Shown here piece by piece: positions 11,435 through 23,915 of a stretch of DNA of 64,000 nucleotides. The notes beneath the pieces were generated by a model. That model did no database searches, was not told where the DNA came from, and saw only the letters and a program-made list of their open reading frames with translations. The position numbers were made by a program, and so were the translations under genes. Source of the DNA: Erythroxylum novogranatense (taxonomy: Eukaryota; Streptophyta; Magnoliopsida; Malpighiales; Erythroxylaceae); the NCBI GenBank assembly GCA_029891385.1, contig CM057228.1, positions 24,828,809 through 24,892,808 of the forward strand, given 5' to 3'. How positions within the stretch are numbered: position 1 is the first letter of the stretch; every line of letters starts with the position of its first letter.

Positions 11435-11845
11435 TGTTGAAATATAAAGTGGAGTTTGTCCCATATTAAAAAAAGAGAGGAAAGAAGACTATCATATAAG
11501 TCTAGTGACTTACTCCACCTATCACCAATTAGTTTTAGGATGGAATCTTACTTAGACTTGTATGTGGTCTAATTTTCCTACTCGTATGAACTCTTATGTT
11601 AGTCGTTAACCCCTTAAAATGATAAATTATGTCACGTGTTAGACCCACACGTGAGGGGGTGTGTTGAAATATAAAGTGGGAGTTTGTCCCACGTTAGAGA
11701 AAAAGAGAAAAGAAGACTAGCATATAAGTCTAGTGGATTACTCCATCTATCACCAATTAGTTTTAAGATGAAACCTCACTTAGATTTGTATGTGGTCTAA
11801 CTTTCCTACTCGTATGAGCCCATATGCCCATTATAAATTCTAACA
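11435..11845 (+). mobile_element. TRIM-like mini LTR element, 411 bp
   Basis: Two direct repeats beginning TGTTGAAATATAAAGTGG lie at 11435 and 11662; the second ends ATTCTAACA at 11845, giving TG...CA ends. Perfect 5-bp duplications (ATCAT) flank the whole unit at 11430-11434 and 11846-11850. A purine-rich GTGAGGGGGTG directly precedes the right repeat, as a polypurine tract should. Only about 60 bp separate the repeats, and the primer-binding site next to the left LTR is not recognisable. Size and structure fit terminal-repeat retrotransposons in miniature. No coding capacity. Confidence 0.85.
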
Positions 11846-11850
11846 ATCAT
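11846..11850. repeat. Target-site duplication of the TRIM-like element (right)
   Basis: ATCAT, identical to 11430-11434. Confidence 0.85.
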
Positions 11851-12837
11851 CAAATTATATCACAGGTTTCCACCTTAAATTGTATCAATGTGATGGTGGA
11901 TACAACTATACCCTTTTGATTAATACTACAAAAAAGAGACTCTAACCCGTATTAAATTAGCAAATATCTTAGAAGTTATGTCGTGATTACTAGTAATTGT
12001 CCCCATAAAACGCCAACTTTGGAAGATTCAGAAAAACCTTCCTGACTAGTTCAAATTATAGGTTAAAATGGGATTGGAAAGCCTTGTACACAAGTATTCT
12101 GCTTCAGATATGTCATCCCTCCTTTTCTGACAAAAAAACTATCAGAAATAGCACTCGTATTTAAGTTTTGAACTTTGGTGGACAAATTAAACTATTTCAC
12201 AAAATAAAATCCGACCATCCTAAAGTTTATAGTCGATTGAATATTCATGCATACACAAACAGAAAATCGAATTGCAATTTTTGCTCTAAAGGTGAGTCAA
12301 ACTTAAAAGAGTTCCTCGAGACAATGGCTCTTGTGCCACATTCATATTGTATATAATAATTGATCGCAACCATGTTCAGAATTGTCGAAGAAAAAGAAAT
12401 GGCTATGCATAAGAAGATACGAGTGTGAACGCGTTTGACCTTGTAAACCCCGCTTGACTACGAAAAGCAGAAGACTTTAAGACTTTCAAACTGTTGACTC
12501 CTGGGCGAACAGATCAACTTGTTCTGCATATGTTTCAGCCAACCAAAAACTCAGATCTCTCTCTCCCTTAATCCAACTTCAAGTCACACAAAAGTTCTCA
12601 TGATTACTCCGCCTTGTTGATCGCCGTAGAGAATCAACCGCATTTCCGGCTCATTTCTTCACATTTCTCTTTTGCTCTTGCCCTTCAATTGTCACCGCCA
12701 ATCAAGCCCATCAAGAACTGTAACTCGTCTCTCCCTATTTATTTGTGGCTTTCTTTATTAAAGGTTTGAACTTTTATTGGTTTTTGAATCAAGGAATCGA
12801 TCTCTTTGAGAAATTTTGACCTGGGTACTGGTCCGCC
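11851..12837. other. Upstream region and 5-prime leader of the ARO gene
   Basis: No coding sequence recognised. The last 300 bp become C/T-rich (GATCTCTCTCTCCC at about 12555), which is usual for plant 5-prime leaders. I could not place a convincing TATA box. Confidence 0.5.
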
Positions 12838-14796
12838 ATGGCGGACTTGGTGAAACAAATCTTGGCAAAACCGATTCAGTTGGCGGACCTGGTGATCAAA
12901 GTTGCTGATGAAGCGAGCTCGGTTAAACAAGAGTGTCACGAGCTCAAATCCAAGACAGAAAGGCTAGCTGCTTTACTCCGACAAGCTGCGCGAGCCAGCT
13001 CCGACCTTTACGAGCGACCCGCTCGCCGTATCACCGAGGACACTGAACAAGTCCTCGAAAAAGCTCATGCCCTTGTGCTCAAGTGTCGCGCTAATGGTAT
13101 CATGAAGCGAGTTTTCACCATTATCCCAACTGCCCAGTTCCGTAAAATGTCTTCTCAGTTGGAGAATTCCATCGGCGATGTGTCGTGGCTTTTGCGTGTA
13201 TCAGCGTCCGCCGATGATCGTGGCGATGAGTATCTGGGGTTGCCTCCTATAGCGGCTAATGAGCCGATCCTTTGTTTGATATGGGAACAGATTGCGATCC
13301 TCTATACCGGGTCGCTTGAGGATAGATCTGATGCTGCAGCTTCGCTTGTTTCGCTTGCGAGAGGCAATGATCGGTACGGTAAATTGATTATTGAAGAAGG
13401 CGGCGTGCCTCCTTTGTTGAAGTTGATCAAGGAGGGGAAGATGGAAGGTCAAGAGAACGCTGCTAGAGCTATTGGGCTATTGGGGCGTGACCCAGAAAGC
13501 GTTGATCACATGATTCCTGCAGGAGTTTGTTCGGTGTTTGGGAAAATATTGAAAGAAGGTCCCATGAAAGTTCAGGCTATGGTGGCTTGGGCTGTTTCAG
13601 AACTTGCAGGGAATTATTCAAAGTGTCAAGATCTGTTTGCGCAGCATAATATAATTCGGTTGTTGGTTGGTCATCTTGCTTTTGAGACAGTTCAGGAACA
13701 CAGTAAGTACGCAGTTACCAGCCAAAAGGGAACCTCAATCCATGCAGTTGCTGATGCGAGTAACAATTCTTCTGTAGCTAAGCCATCAATTGACGATTAT
13801 CATAGTCATATTGCTCATTCTATGGATAATGAGGTCACAAGTCAGTTGCACAATGTGGTTACCAATACCATGGCGTTGAATGCCGCCTATAAACTGGCAA
13901 ACCAAGGACAAGGTGCGAATATCAATGGCGCACCTCATAATAATGTCCCAAAAAGCAATAGCGGCAACAATGTGAAGCAAAATAGTCATCCAAATCATTC
14001 GCTTTCTGCTGGAAATCTCAAGGGGAGGGAGCATGAAGATCCTGCCACTAAGGCCAACATGAAAGCAATGGCTGCAAGGGCACTCTGGCATTTGGCCAAA
14101 GGAAACTCCTCAATCTGTCGCAGCATAACTGAATCGAGAGCACTCCTGTGTTTCGCGGTCCTTTTAGAAAAAGGGGGTGATGAGGTTCAATACAACTCTG
14201 CCATGGCATTGATGGAGATCTCGGCGGTGGCAGAGAAAAACACTGATTTGAGAAGATCAGCATTTAAGCCTAATTCACACGCTTGCCAAGCAGTTATCGA
14301 TCAGCTCCTGAGGATCATTGAGAAGGCTGATTCAGGCCTTCTGATATCTTGCATCAAATCTGTTGGGAATTTAGCAAGGACATTTCGGGCTACGGAGACA
14401 AGGATTATTGGTCCCTTGGTTAAGCTTCTTGATGAAGGAGAAGCGGAGGTCTCGAGGGAGGCTTGTCTAGCCCTCACAAAGTTTGCCTGTTCGGACAACT
14501 ATCTCCATCTTGATCACTCTAAGGCCATTTTAAGTGCGGGAGGGGCAAAGCACTTAGTCCAGCTTGTCTATTTTGGTGAACAGATTGTTCAACTCTCAGC
14601 ATTGCCTCTATTGTGCTACGTTGCCCTGCATGTACCAGACAGCGAGGAGCTTGCACAGGCTGAGGTGCTTACTGTCCTAGATTGGGCCATCAAGCAAACT
14701 CACTTCACTCAAGACCCAACAATGCCTCCTTTGCTTGACCAGGCTAAAAGTAGATTGGAGCTTTATCAGTCCAGGGGTTCAAGGCGATTCCATTAA
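12838..14796 (+). CDS. ARMADILLO REPEAT ONLY (ARO) family protein
   Basis: Intact 652-aa single-exon gene. The N-terminus MADLVKQILAKPIQLADLVI and the following helical block (residues 1-150) are characteristic of plant ARO proteins; ARM repeats follow at about 155-285 (EDRSDAAASLVSLARGNDRY, EEGGVPPLLKLIKEGKMEGQ) and again at about 398-640 (NMKAMAARALWHLAKGN onward). A polar, Asn/His/Ser-rich linker of about 110 residues separates the two. Length agrees with Arabidopsis ARO1-3 (about 650 aa). From work on Arabidopsis, ARO1 is needed for polarised growth of pollen tubes and root hairs, acting at the tip with Rho-type GTPases; which paralogue this is cannot be decided here. The start was chosen because ATG sits in GCCATGGCG and begins the conserved motif. 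It lies 0.9 kb upstream of FNR on the same strand. Confidence 0.93.
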   Translation: MADLVKQILAKPIQLADLVIKVADEASSVKQECHELKSKTERLAALLRQAARASSDLYERPARRITEDTEQVLEKAHALVLKCRANGIMKRVFTIIPTAQFRKMSSQLENSIGDVSWLLRVSASADDRGDEYLGLPPIAANEPILCLIWEQIAILYTGSLEDRSDAAASLVSLARGNDRYGKLIIEEGGVPPLLKLIKEGKMEGQENAARAIGLLGRDPESVDHMIPAGVCSVFGKILKEGPMKVQAMVAWAVSELAGNYSKCQDLFAQHNIIRLLVGHLAFETVQEHSKYAVTSQKGTSIHAVADASNNSSVAKPSIDDYHSHIAHSMDNEVTSQLHNVVTNTMALNAAYKLANQGQGANINGAPHNNVPKSNSGNNVKQNSHPNHSLSAGNLKGREHEDPATKANMKAMAARALWHLAKGNSSICRSITESRALLCFAVLLEKGGDEVQYNSAMALMEISAVAEKNTDLRRSAFKPNSHACQAVIDQLLRIIEKADSGLLISCIKSVGNLARTFRATETRIIGPLVKLLDEGEAEVSREACLALTKFACSDNYLHLDHSKAILSAGGAKHLVQLVYFGEQIVQLSALPLLCYVALHVPDSEELAQAEVLTVLDWAIKQTHFTQDPTMPPLLDQAKSRLELYQSRGSRRFH

Positions 14797-15527
14797 AATA
14801 TTATTAAGCGTCCCATGCCATTTTCTCGTTCAGTGTACATTCGATTAGTTGCTCTGCTCTGTTAGCTTCTTTTCTGTAGTCTACTTAAATTCTTTAGACT
14901 GCCCATTGATGAACATCTCATTTGCTTGCATGTCCATTCAAAGTCCCCATACGGGGTTCCAGCAGATTGTAATCTTTGAGTTGCTGAAGGTGTAATTGTA
15001 GATTGGTGATAAATGAAAAGTTAGGTGGGAAGCTTTGTCTCCCTAGTCCCTACCCAGAGGTTGGACCATCTGATAAGGTTTTTTATAGATGCTCTGTGGT
15101 CACTGCATTGTCGTCTACTAAGAACCTAGTCCATCCCCGGTTTTTGAGATAGCTTGGAAGGACTATCATGAGCAAAACAAGGTCGCTCTTTTGGCCAGCT
15201 GATGTAATATGAGATTGACAATTTAATATTGCACTTCCTCTAATGCCTATTTTAAAATATTGAAAAATATCTTTAAAACATATTATTTGAAAATTTATAA
15301 ATTTGATACGGCATGTTTCATTTAATTACATTTATATTAAAAAATAAACAATACCTAACTCAAAATTCTTAATTTCTTGAAGTATTTCTTCAAAATGACC
15401 AGCACTCACCTGCCAGCACCCGTATTTCCATTTTTGTGTTCTCCTTTTTGGTCTAGTGAATCGGAAAAGAACATGTAAAACACGGTTTTACTTGGAAGAA
15501 GCCAGAGTCATATACTTACCCAACCGA
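14797..15527. other. ARO 3-prime region and intergenic spacer
   Basis: No gene. The first few hundred bases are probably the ARO 3-prime untranslated region; the middle (15230-15380) is A/T-rich. Confidence 0.5.
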
Positions 15528-15543
15528 CTTATCCTTATAACAA
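15528..15543 (+). promoter_or_regulatory. Possible light-response I-box and TATA-like element of FNR
   Basis: CTTATCC (GGATAAG on the other strand, the I-box core GATAAG found in many photosynthesis promoters) is followed at once by CTTATAACAA, about 150 bp before the FNR start codon. Position fits a promoter, but both motifs are short and common. Confidence 0.35.
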
Positions 15544-15684
15544 CCACTGCATTGCCTCCAAATTCTCATCCACGCAATCCATAAATTCTGTACTGGCCAA
15601 AAACGCAAGGTCTTCCCATCCTTTTCTCCCTCCTTCACTTCCCAACTCTGCCATCTCTGCTTATTCTTTCTTCGTCATAACACC

Positions 15685-17734
<2,050 letters not shown>

Positions 17735-18296
17735 TGAGATTCCACTCTATTATGTAGATATGTAATTTGTTGTAATTCTTTTTAAATACAAGTGAAGCTA
17801 TTCACGTTAAAAAGCCTTTGAAATTACAAGAACTAGTATCTTTTTTTTCTTCCATATTTTGAAAATTTAAATGAATTATAAATAATACAAACATAATTAA
17901 AGCATAATTACAGGAGCTTGAGATTAGAAAGTTCTTAAAAGAATTAGAAAATTAAAATATTAATCAATAAATATTAATTAATGTTTTGCATATAACTATT
18001 ACAAGTACCGGTTACTCCATTGTGATTAGAAGGTTACAGGCTAGGTAAAATTGATATCTCTTTCTTATATTTTTGTAAAGCGGGAAGTCTTGTGCATAAT
18101 TTGGTAGACAATTGTAGATAAGATCTTCTGTCTAATTTTATTCTATCTAACTTTGTCTACTTGAAAAAACTTTGTCGTTTTTTCTTAAAATTTACAAACT
18201 CTGCCAATCTTTCGAATTTCACGGCTTATGAGCCTAGCCGACCCCTAGTCAACATCCTCCTCGTCTTCATCTTCATTCTCATAAAGCCAAAAAATT
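17735..18296. other. FNR 3-prime region and spacer
   Basis: No gene. AT-rich beyond about 17820. Confidence 0.5.
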
Positions 18297-19850
18297 TTGG
18301 ATATTCTTCTTCTTTTTAACACTAACATTCTCCCAGATTCCTTCATTTTCATTGATCTTCAAGTCCCTAGAACATCATCGCCACTTAGAACCCCTCTCTT
18401 TAGTTTGCACTCGCTTCATCTCCATCACCAATCTCCTCTGCTGCACTCTCACCGTCTCGTCTCCCTTTGCCCCCTTTTACACCTTATAATACTCAGATTC
18501 CCAAATCTCAACCATATCAAAGTGTGCGACTTTTACAAAGACTTTAATTCGGTTCTTGACCTAATCTCTCGATGTGGATTACATATTGAATCCTTTGATA
18601 TTTCTGGCCAATCCCATTTCTTTTTGATTGGTGTGTGAAGGTTGGGATCGAAAGTAAGGAATTTGAAGAGACTTGACTGTTTAAAGATAGGCTCTTCTTC
18701 GATATAATGATTTTTCAAAAATTGGGTCGTTGTTTTCACTACTTGATTTGTCAACGAAGATCAAGAAGTTGTGTAAGATAGATGTTTCTGATAATCGTTT
18801 TATTACAGATAAGTCGCTACTTGCGTTATCTTTGAACTACATGTTACTTAGTGAAGTAGTGATTCGTGACTGTGATTTAATATCTTAGAATGGGATTGGT
18901 ATAGCCATACGAAGTATTTCTAGGTTGAGTTCAATTTCGTTAGATGGAATTGGAATCCCTTCTATTGATTCATGTTTTCTTTTACTAAATGTTTGAGTGA
19001 GCTTGATCTCTCAAATTCGATTATCTCTGATGAATTACTTAGTTTAGTTGCAGAATCTTGTCTTCCAATCAACAAGCTGACCATCTTCCATTGTTATCGT
19101 TTCTCGTTTATTGGAGTCTCTTGTTTGCTGCACAAGTTTCAATCACTTGGATACTTGGATATTGAAGGGGCTAATTTCCTCATAGACGAGTCCATATTGA
19201 GCTATCCAATTATCTTCGTAACTTAAGCTTTATAAACCTCAGTTTGTGCTCTAAACTAACAATCTCACCCTTCTTTACATTTATGGGAAACTGTCTTTAA
19301 CTGGAAGATCTCATAATGGAGAGGACTAATCTTGTATTGAACATATAGTGAAATATTCGATCAATCGTCGAGTCAAGTCTCTTAAGCTTGACAGGGAAAC
19401 ATAACTTGAGTGATGAATACATAAAATATATTGCCTTGTCTTGCCCTAGATTAGAAGTGCTAAAGATCAATTATTATCCTTCTATCATAGAAGAAGGAAT
19501 ATGAGAATTTTTTAGAAACTGTAGGGAAATCATGCATTTGGAGATGAATAAATGTTTGGGGATAAAGAATATTGATTTAAACTTTGAAATTCCTAAATTG
19601 GAGGTGTTGCAAGAAAAGGAAACATGAATGGTTGATGAAGCATTAGTAGTGATTTAAAAAAATGCCCTGGATTAACGCAACTGGACCTGGTGATTGCCTA
19701 ATGTGACAACAAATGGGGTGACTCAAGTGGCGCAAAACTGTAGGAGATTAAAGGATGTAAGTTTGAAATGGTGTGATAATGTAAAAGTTGATATTATAAA
19801 TTTCTTAGTGTTCTCAAGGTCATCACTAAGAAAAAATAGTCCCGCCATAT
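18297..19850 (+). pseudogene. Decayed F-box/LRR-repeat gene
   Basis: Pieces in all three forward frames read as leucine-rich repeats of the plant F-box/LRR type: HRLVSLCPLLHLIILRFPNL near 18450; CLSELDLSNSIISDELLSLV (18990-19050); LSCPRLEVLKINYYPSIIEE (about 19440); VTTNGVTQVAQNCRRLKDVS then LKWCDN (19700-19790). Intact relatives are substrate adaptors of SCF ubiquitin ligases. At least eight stops and frame changes separate the pieces, and no clean F-box is visible at the start. There are no introns in the readable part. A dead gene copy. Confidence 0.8.
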
Positions 19851-20476
19851 GGATTTTCTCCATCTCATAACCAAGTAATATTCTTCTTGAGACATAGATG
19901 TTTACTTTGCTAAGGGTAACTTTTGGAGCACTCCGGAGTGTATTTGGCTGAACTATATAGAGTTGTTTTTTTCTTGGATTAAATTCTTTATGCAATTCAA
20001 TTTACTCTCTTGAATTGGTAATATCCTGTTGCTTTTTCCTTTTCCTTTTCAATATCATTTATTGTCTTAACAAACTTGTTTTATATAAACATGTATCAAC
20101 TTTATATTCTTCTGCATTCTTCTTGAGTTTGTTTGATCAAGTCCATGGAATCTTTATGGTGTTCCCTAATATTGCCTCTCTAAGCAGTCAACATTCTTGA
20201 TCCAAAACCAATACAAAATTACCATCTTGATGCTTTAACTGGAAGCTTTTTAGAAATCCCTTTTAAAAAGAGAAATCCAAAGTGATGATTCATGTACAAG
20301 ACCTAAAATCTATAACGTCAGCTCTCCTAACATTTTTTCAAACAATAAACAATCATCAAAACCTTCAGCTACAAATTACAACATTAACACAAAAGCAGCG
20401 AAATATAATTTATTGGAGTTGCAAAAGGAAGGGACCATGTTTTAGCACAATTTTACATTATGAAAACATTTTTATT
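19851..20476. other. Spacer, no gene seen
   Basis: AT-rich, no recognisable coding or repeat structure. Confidence 0.5.
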
Positions 20477-20484
20477 CTCCAAAG

Positions 20485-21745
20485 TAGGGATGGAAATGGG
20501 TTTTCAACCCGATCCATATCTGTACTACTCGACTCTAAAAAATGGAGATGGATGCTAAAAAATGGATTTTAAATGGATTTTAAATGGATGTTAAAAAATG
20601 GATATGGATATGGATTTAGATATGGGTCTAGTAAAAACCCAAACCGATGGATACCCATACCCGATCCGTTTTCAAATAGCAATATTTTTTACAAATAGCA
20701 ATATTAATTGATAGTTTGGTACATATATAATTGTTTGCATCCCATCGTTATTAAAAGAAACGTAAATACTAAGACCTGTTGAACGTAAATATTAAGTTGA
20801 AGGAACTTGGAAGTTGAACGTCTACATTACAAATACGTCGATTAATTATAGCCTTGTCTCGAACGTTCCAAGTTCCAACTCCTAGGTCCTAGCCGCTGCC
20901 GTCTCAACTCTCAACTCTCAAGTCTCAAGCCACAACTCTCAACTCTCAAGTCTCTCACCGTCAATCAGTATAATCGCCAAATAAGAAAGCTCATTACGTA
21001 AACATTACTTGCATGTGATTAACGTAACCATCAAGTTACTACTTACTAGTAATAACTCATAAGCCTTCATACGCACAAGGTCGTCAACTCATCATCGTCA
21101 CTCGCAAGTCGCAAGTCACAGCTCGCAAGTCGCAACTCGCACGCACAAGGTCGTCTTCGTCTCGCATACGACATACCCACTTGTTAAATTAATTTGCATG
21201 ATTTATTTATTTTTACTTAAAATATTAAATTAACTTATAATTTGACTCTATTTGTTAACATATTTTATTTTCTTATAGGATGATAATAATGCAAATGATA
21301 TGGAGATGGAGTTTTGAATGTTGTGGAATTCACGCAAAGACAGTTTGAAGTTTTGAATGTTTCAATTTTTTTTTAGTTATTGGTTGTGAAAAACATATGT
21401 TGTCTACTTGTCTTTGCACTCAACATTATGATTTTTATTATTCCAATTTTATAGTTTTTTAAGACATACAAATCAAAATCTTGACTTATTATTATTAAGT
21501 TAATTTTGATTTAGAGCGTTCGCAAAAAAATTTGCTCTCCATATTTTCAATTTAGAAGTTATATTTTTATATGCTATACAACCCGATGGATATCCAAAAA
21601 CCCGAATAGCCCAATGATTTTGGATATGGGTCGTAAATCGTAAAAACCGATGGATATGGATATGGATATGGGTTGAGTCATAAAAAATGGATATGAATAT
21701 AGGTTGAGTAAAACTCAAACCGAACCCTACCCATTGCCATCCCTA
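20485..21745. mobile_element. Non-autonomous hAT-like element, 1261 bp
   Basis: Ends are inverted: TAGGGATGGAAATGGG at 20485 and CCCATTGCCATCCCTA at 21745. The flanking 8 bp are CTCCAAAG (20477-20484) and CTCCAGAG (21746-21753), a 7/8 target duplication of hAT length. Both subterminal regions are packed with GGATATGG/CCATATCC-type repeats. The middle has runs of CTCAACTCTCAAGTCTC and CTCGCAAGTCGCAA at 20910-21150. No transposase. Confidence 0.85.
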
Positions 21746-21753
21746 CTCCAGAG

Positions 21754-22078
21754 TGGATGATAAATTTTCTTTAGTTACATTGTCTAGTCTCATATTAATA
21801 ATAATATAAGAAACACATGTGACTATTAATTTCATGAGTCAGAACCTGCTTCTAAATGGGTAGCATAATGTTCTGATATGAGTAAATGAAATTGTTTAAG
21901 TTCAGCTTCCTCTTGTACTAAGATAGTTTGATACTCTTGAATGACCTTAGTGGTCGTAATAATTTACATTATGTACAAAAGTAGACAGCCTTTGGGGTTT
22001 ACATTGGGCTTTGTCTTTTATTCTTCAATGATAGCTTCAATTGAGCAGTTATCGTCCTTGTTGATGGTGGATGTTGAA
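21754..22078. other. Spacer, no gene seen
   Basis: No coding signal. If a retroelement starts at 22079, the end of this stretch could be its LTR, but I see no second copy. Confidence 0.4.
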
Positions 22079-22418
22079 GGATATCAGAGCTTAGTACAAG
22101 GCACATAATTACATTAGTTAAACCATGGAGAATATAGAAAAACATATAAAACAACAATTAGATGAAATAACACAATTAGTAGATAAATTAACTTTAACAC
22201 CCTCTCTTGATAATTTAAATCCTATCTTTGATAAGGAGCCTCATATAAACAAGAAATAGATATTGAAGACACTTGTTTTACGACATTTAAAAAACATGCG
22301 AATTTGTGATATTTGTTATTTAAAACCATATATTTGTGAATTCAGAAAATATTATTATAAATTAACTAGGGAAGAACAAGAAATGTATATTCAAATTTTT
22401 ATCCAAAAACTTTCGTAT
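22079..22418 (+). pseudogene. 5-prime end of a decayed reverse-transcribing element
   Basis: GGATATCAGAGC at 22079-22090 is close to the initiator-Met tRNA primer-binding site TGGTATCAGAGC. Thirty-four bases later an ATG (22125) opens a frame starting MENIEKHIKQQLDEITQLVD, which meets a stop near 22258; another frame continues with YLKPYICEFRKYYYKLTREE. The acidic, Tyr/Lys-rich character suggests the start of a Gag or coat-type polyprotein of a retroelement, possibly an endogenous pararetrovirus, but no diagnostic motif is present. It stops where the LTR-like sequence begins at 22419. Confidence 0.45.
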
Positions 22419-23057
22419 TGTTGGAACCCCACCCCCGTGAGTCACGGGCCCGACGTCTTACGAGACATCTGGACACGCATTCCACAAGGGAGGAATTCCC
22501 CACCAGGTCGAACCTAAAAAACAAACTCATTTCACTTACCTCCGAACAGAATTAATGGTAGGTCATAAAGGAATTTCAATAAGACTTCTTCATAATATTT
22601 GTTTCTCATTGCCTTAAGGTTCTAACGACGCCAAAACACTCAATTTGATTCAGAAATAAAGAAGTATTGGCCCAAATACTTCCGGGCTAAACTTAAGCTG
22701 AGAATGAAATACTACACCCGAATCACTCCTGAAATTGAAATTTTTAGGGCCTAAATTGATATTTGATTCCTTCAGAAAAATTGTAGCTCCATGACTCTAG
22801 TTTGTTTAGCAACAAAAATTAATTCAATTGGAGCTCTACATATCAAAATATCGCCAAAAGACTGAAGTCTGTTCAGAAAAATATCTGATCCTTTCACTTT
22901 GATTTAATCCATAAATTTCAAAAATAATATCAAAAGTTATAAATTTTGTATGGAGAGGTAGGAAAATGTCTTAGAAAACCAATGCTTCAAAAATAAGGTC
23001 AATGGAAAGAGGTCGGATATTCATATCATATATAAATAAATAAATAAATATAATGTA

Positions 23058-23190
23058 TTCAGCGTCGCACTGCAAGCGTCTCGCGGCCGCAAGACGCTGG
23101 GTTAAATGCGGACTCGCGATCGCGAGCGCCTCGTGATCGCGAGGCACGCGCTGGATACGCGCACTCACGAGGAGCTACGAGGCCAGCCCC
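23058..23190. repeat. GC-rich palindromic block in LTR block A
   Basis: A very CpG-rich patch in AT-rich DNA. It includes the perfect palindrome TCGCGATCGCGA (23114-23125) and the near-palindrome CTCGTGATCGCGAG (23130-23143). It occupies the place where the solo LTR has a 30-bp tandem repeat. Confidence 0.85.
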
Positions 23191-23560
23191 CTGGATTGGC
23201 TCAAAACGACAGTCTATCTTCAAACATCCATAACTTCTTACTCAGAACTTCAAAATTTGTAAATTTGGTATCAATAAAAAGTTAAAAGGAAGCTCTACAA
23301 CTTTCATGAAGGATGTAAAAACCAATTTGATCTCTAAGGAAGTTAAAAACCACTGCAAAGAGACTACCTGCAAAAACATCTTAAACAGCAACATAATTTC
23401 TAAACATCATAACTTTCCACTCCATTGGCCAAAAATCTCATACTTCATATCATCAGAAAGATAAAAAGATAATCCACAAATTTCATGAAGTAAGAACAAT
23501 TACAAACTCAATGAGGATAAAAAATTCACTCAAAGTTTATGTCTAGAAACTTGCAATTTG

Positions 23561-23915
23561 ACAGCACCTGCACCAAACTTCAACAATCCACATTCTTCAA
23601 CTCCCACATCCAAAAATAGCATATGATACATCATTGGAAAGCTATGAAAATCCTCTATAACTTTCAAGAAGACTACTTAACCCAATACAATCCATATCAG
23701 TCCAGAATTTGTTTCAAAGCACAACAAATACAAATCATTTAACAGCACCTGCACCAAACTTCAACAACCCACATCTTTCAACTCCCACATCCAAAAACAG
23801 TACATGATACATCATTGGAAAGCTATGAAACTCCTTTATAACCTTCAAGAAGGTTACTTATTCCAATTCAATCCACATCAGTCCAGAATTTGCCTCAAAA
23901 TTAGTACACATAAAA
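23561..23915. repeat. 181-bp tandem duplication in LTR block A
   Basis: ACAGCACCTGCACCAAACTT begins at 23561 and again at 23742, and similarity continues through ATGATACATCATTGGAAAGC and ATCAGTCCAGAATTTG in both. The second unit is incomplete at its right end. The solo LTR has one copy. Confidence 0.85.

Noticed and set aside
13201..14498. Several minus-strand open frames inside the ARO gene
   Set aside because: Shadows of a long conserved coding sequence on the other strand.
23058..23190. GC-rich patch as a CpG-island promoter of a host gene
   Set aside because: No gene follows on either strand, and it lies within LTR-type repeat sequence.
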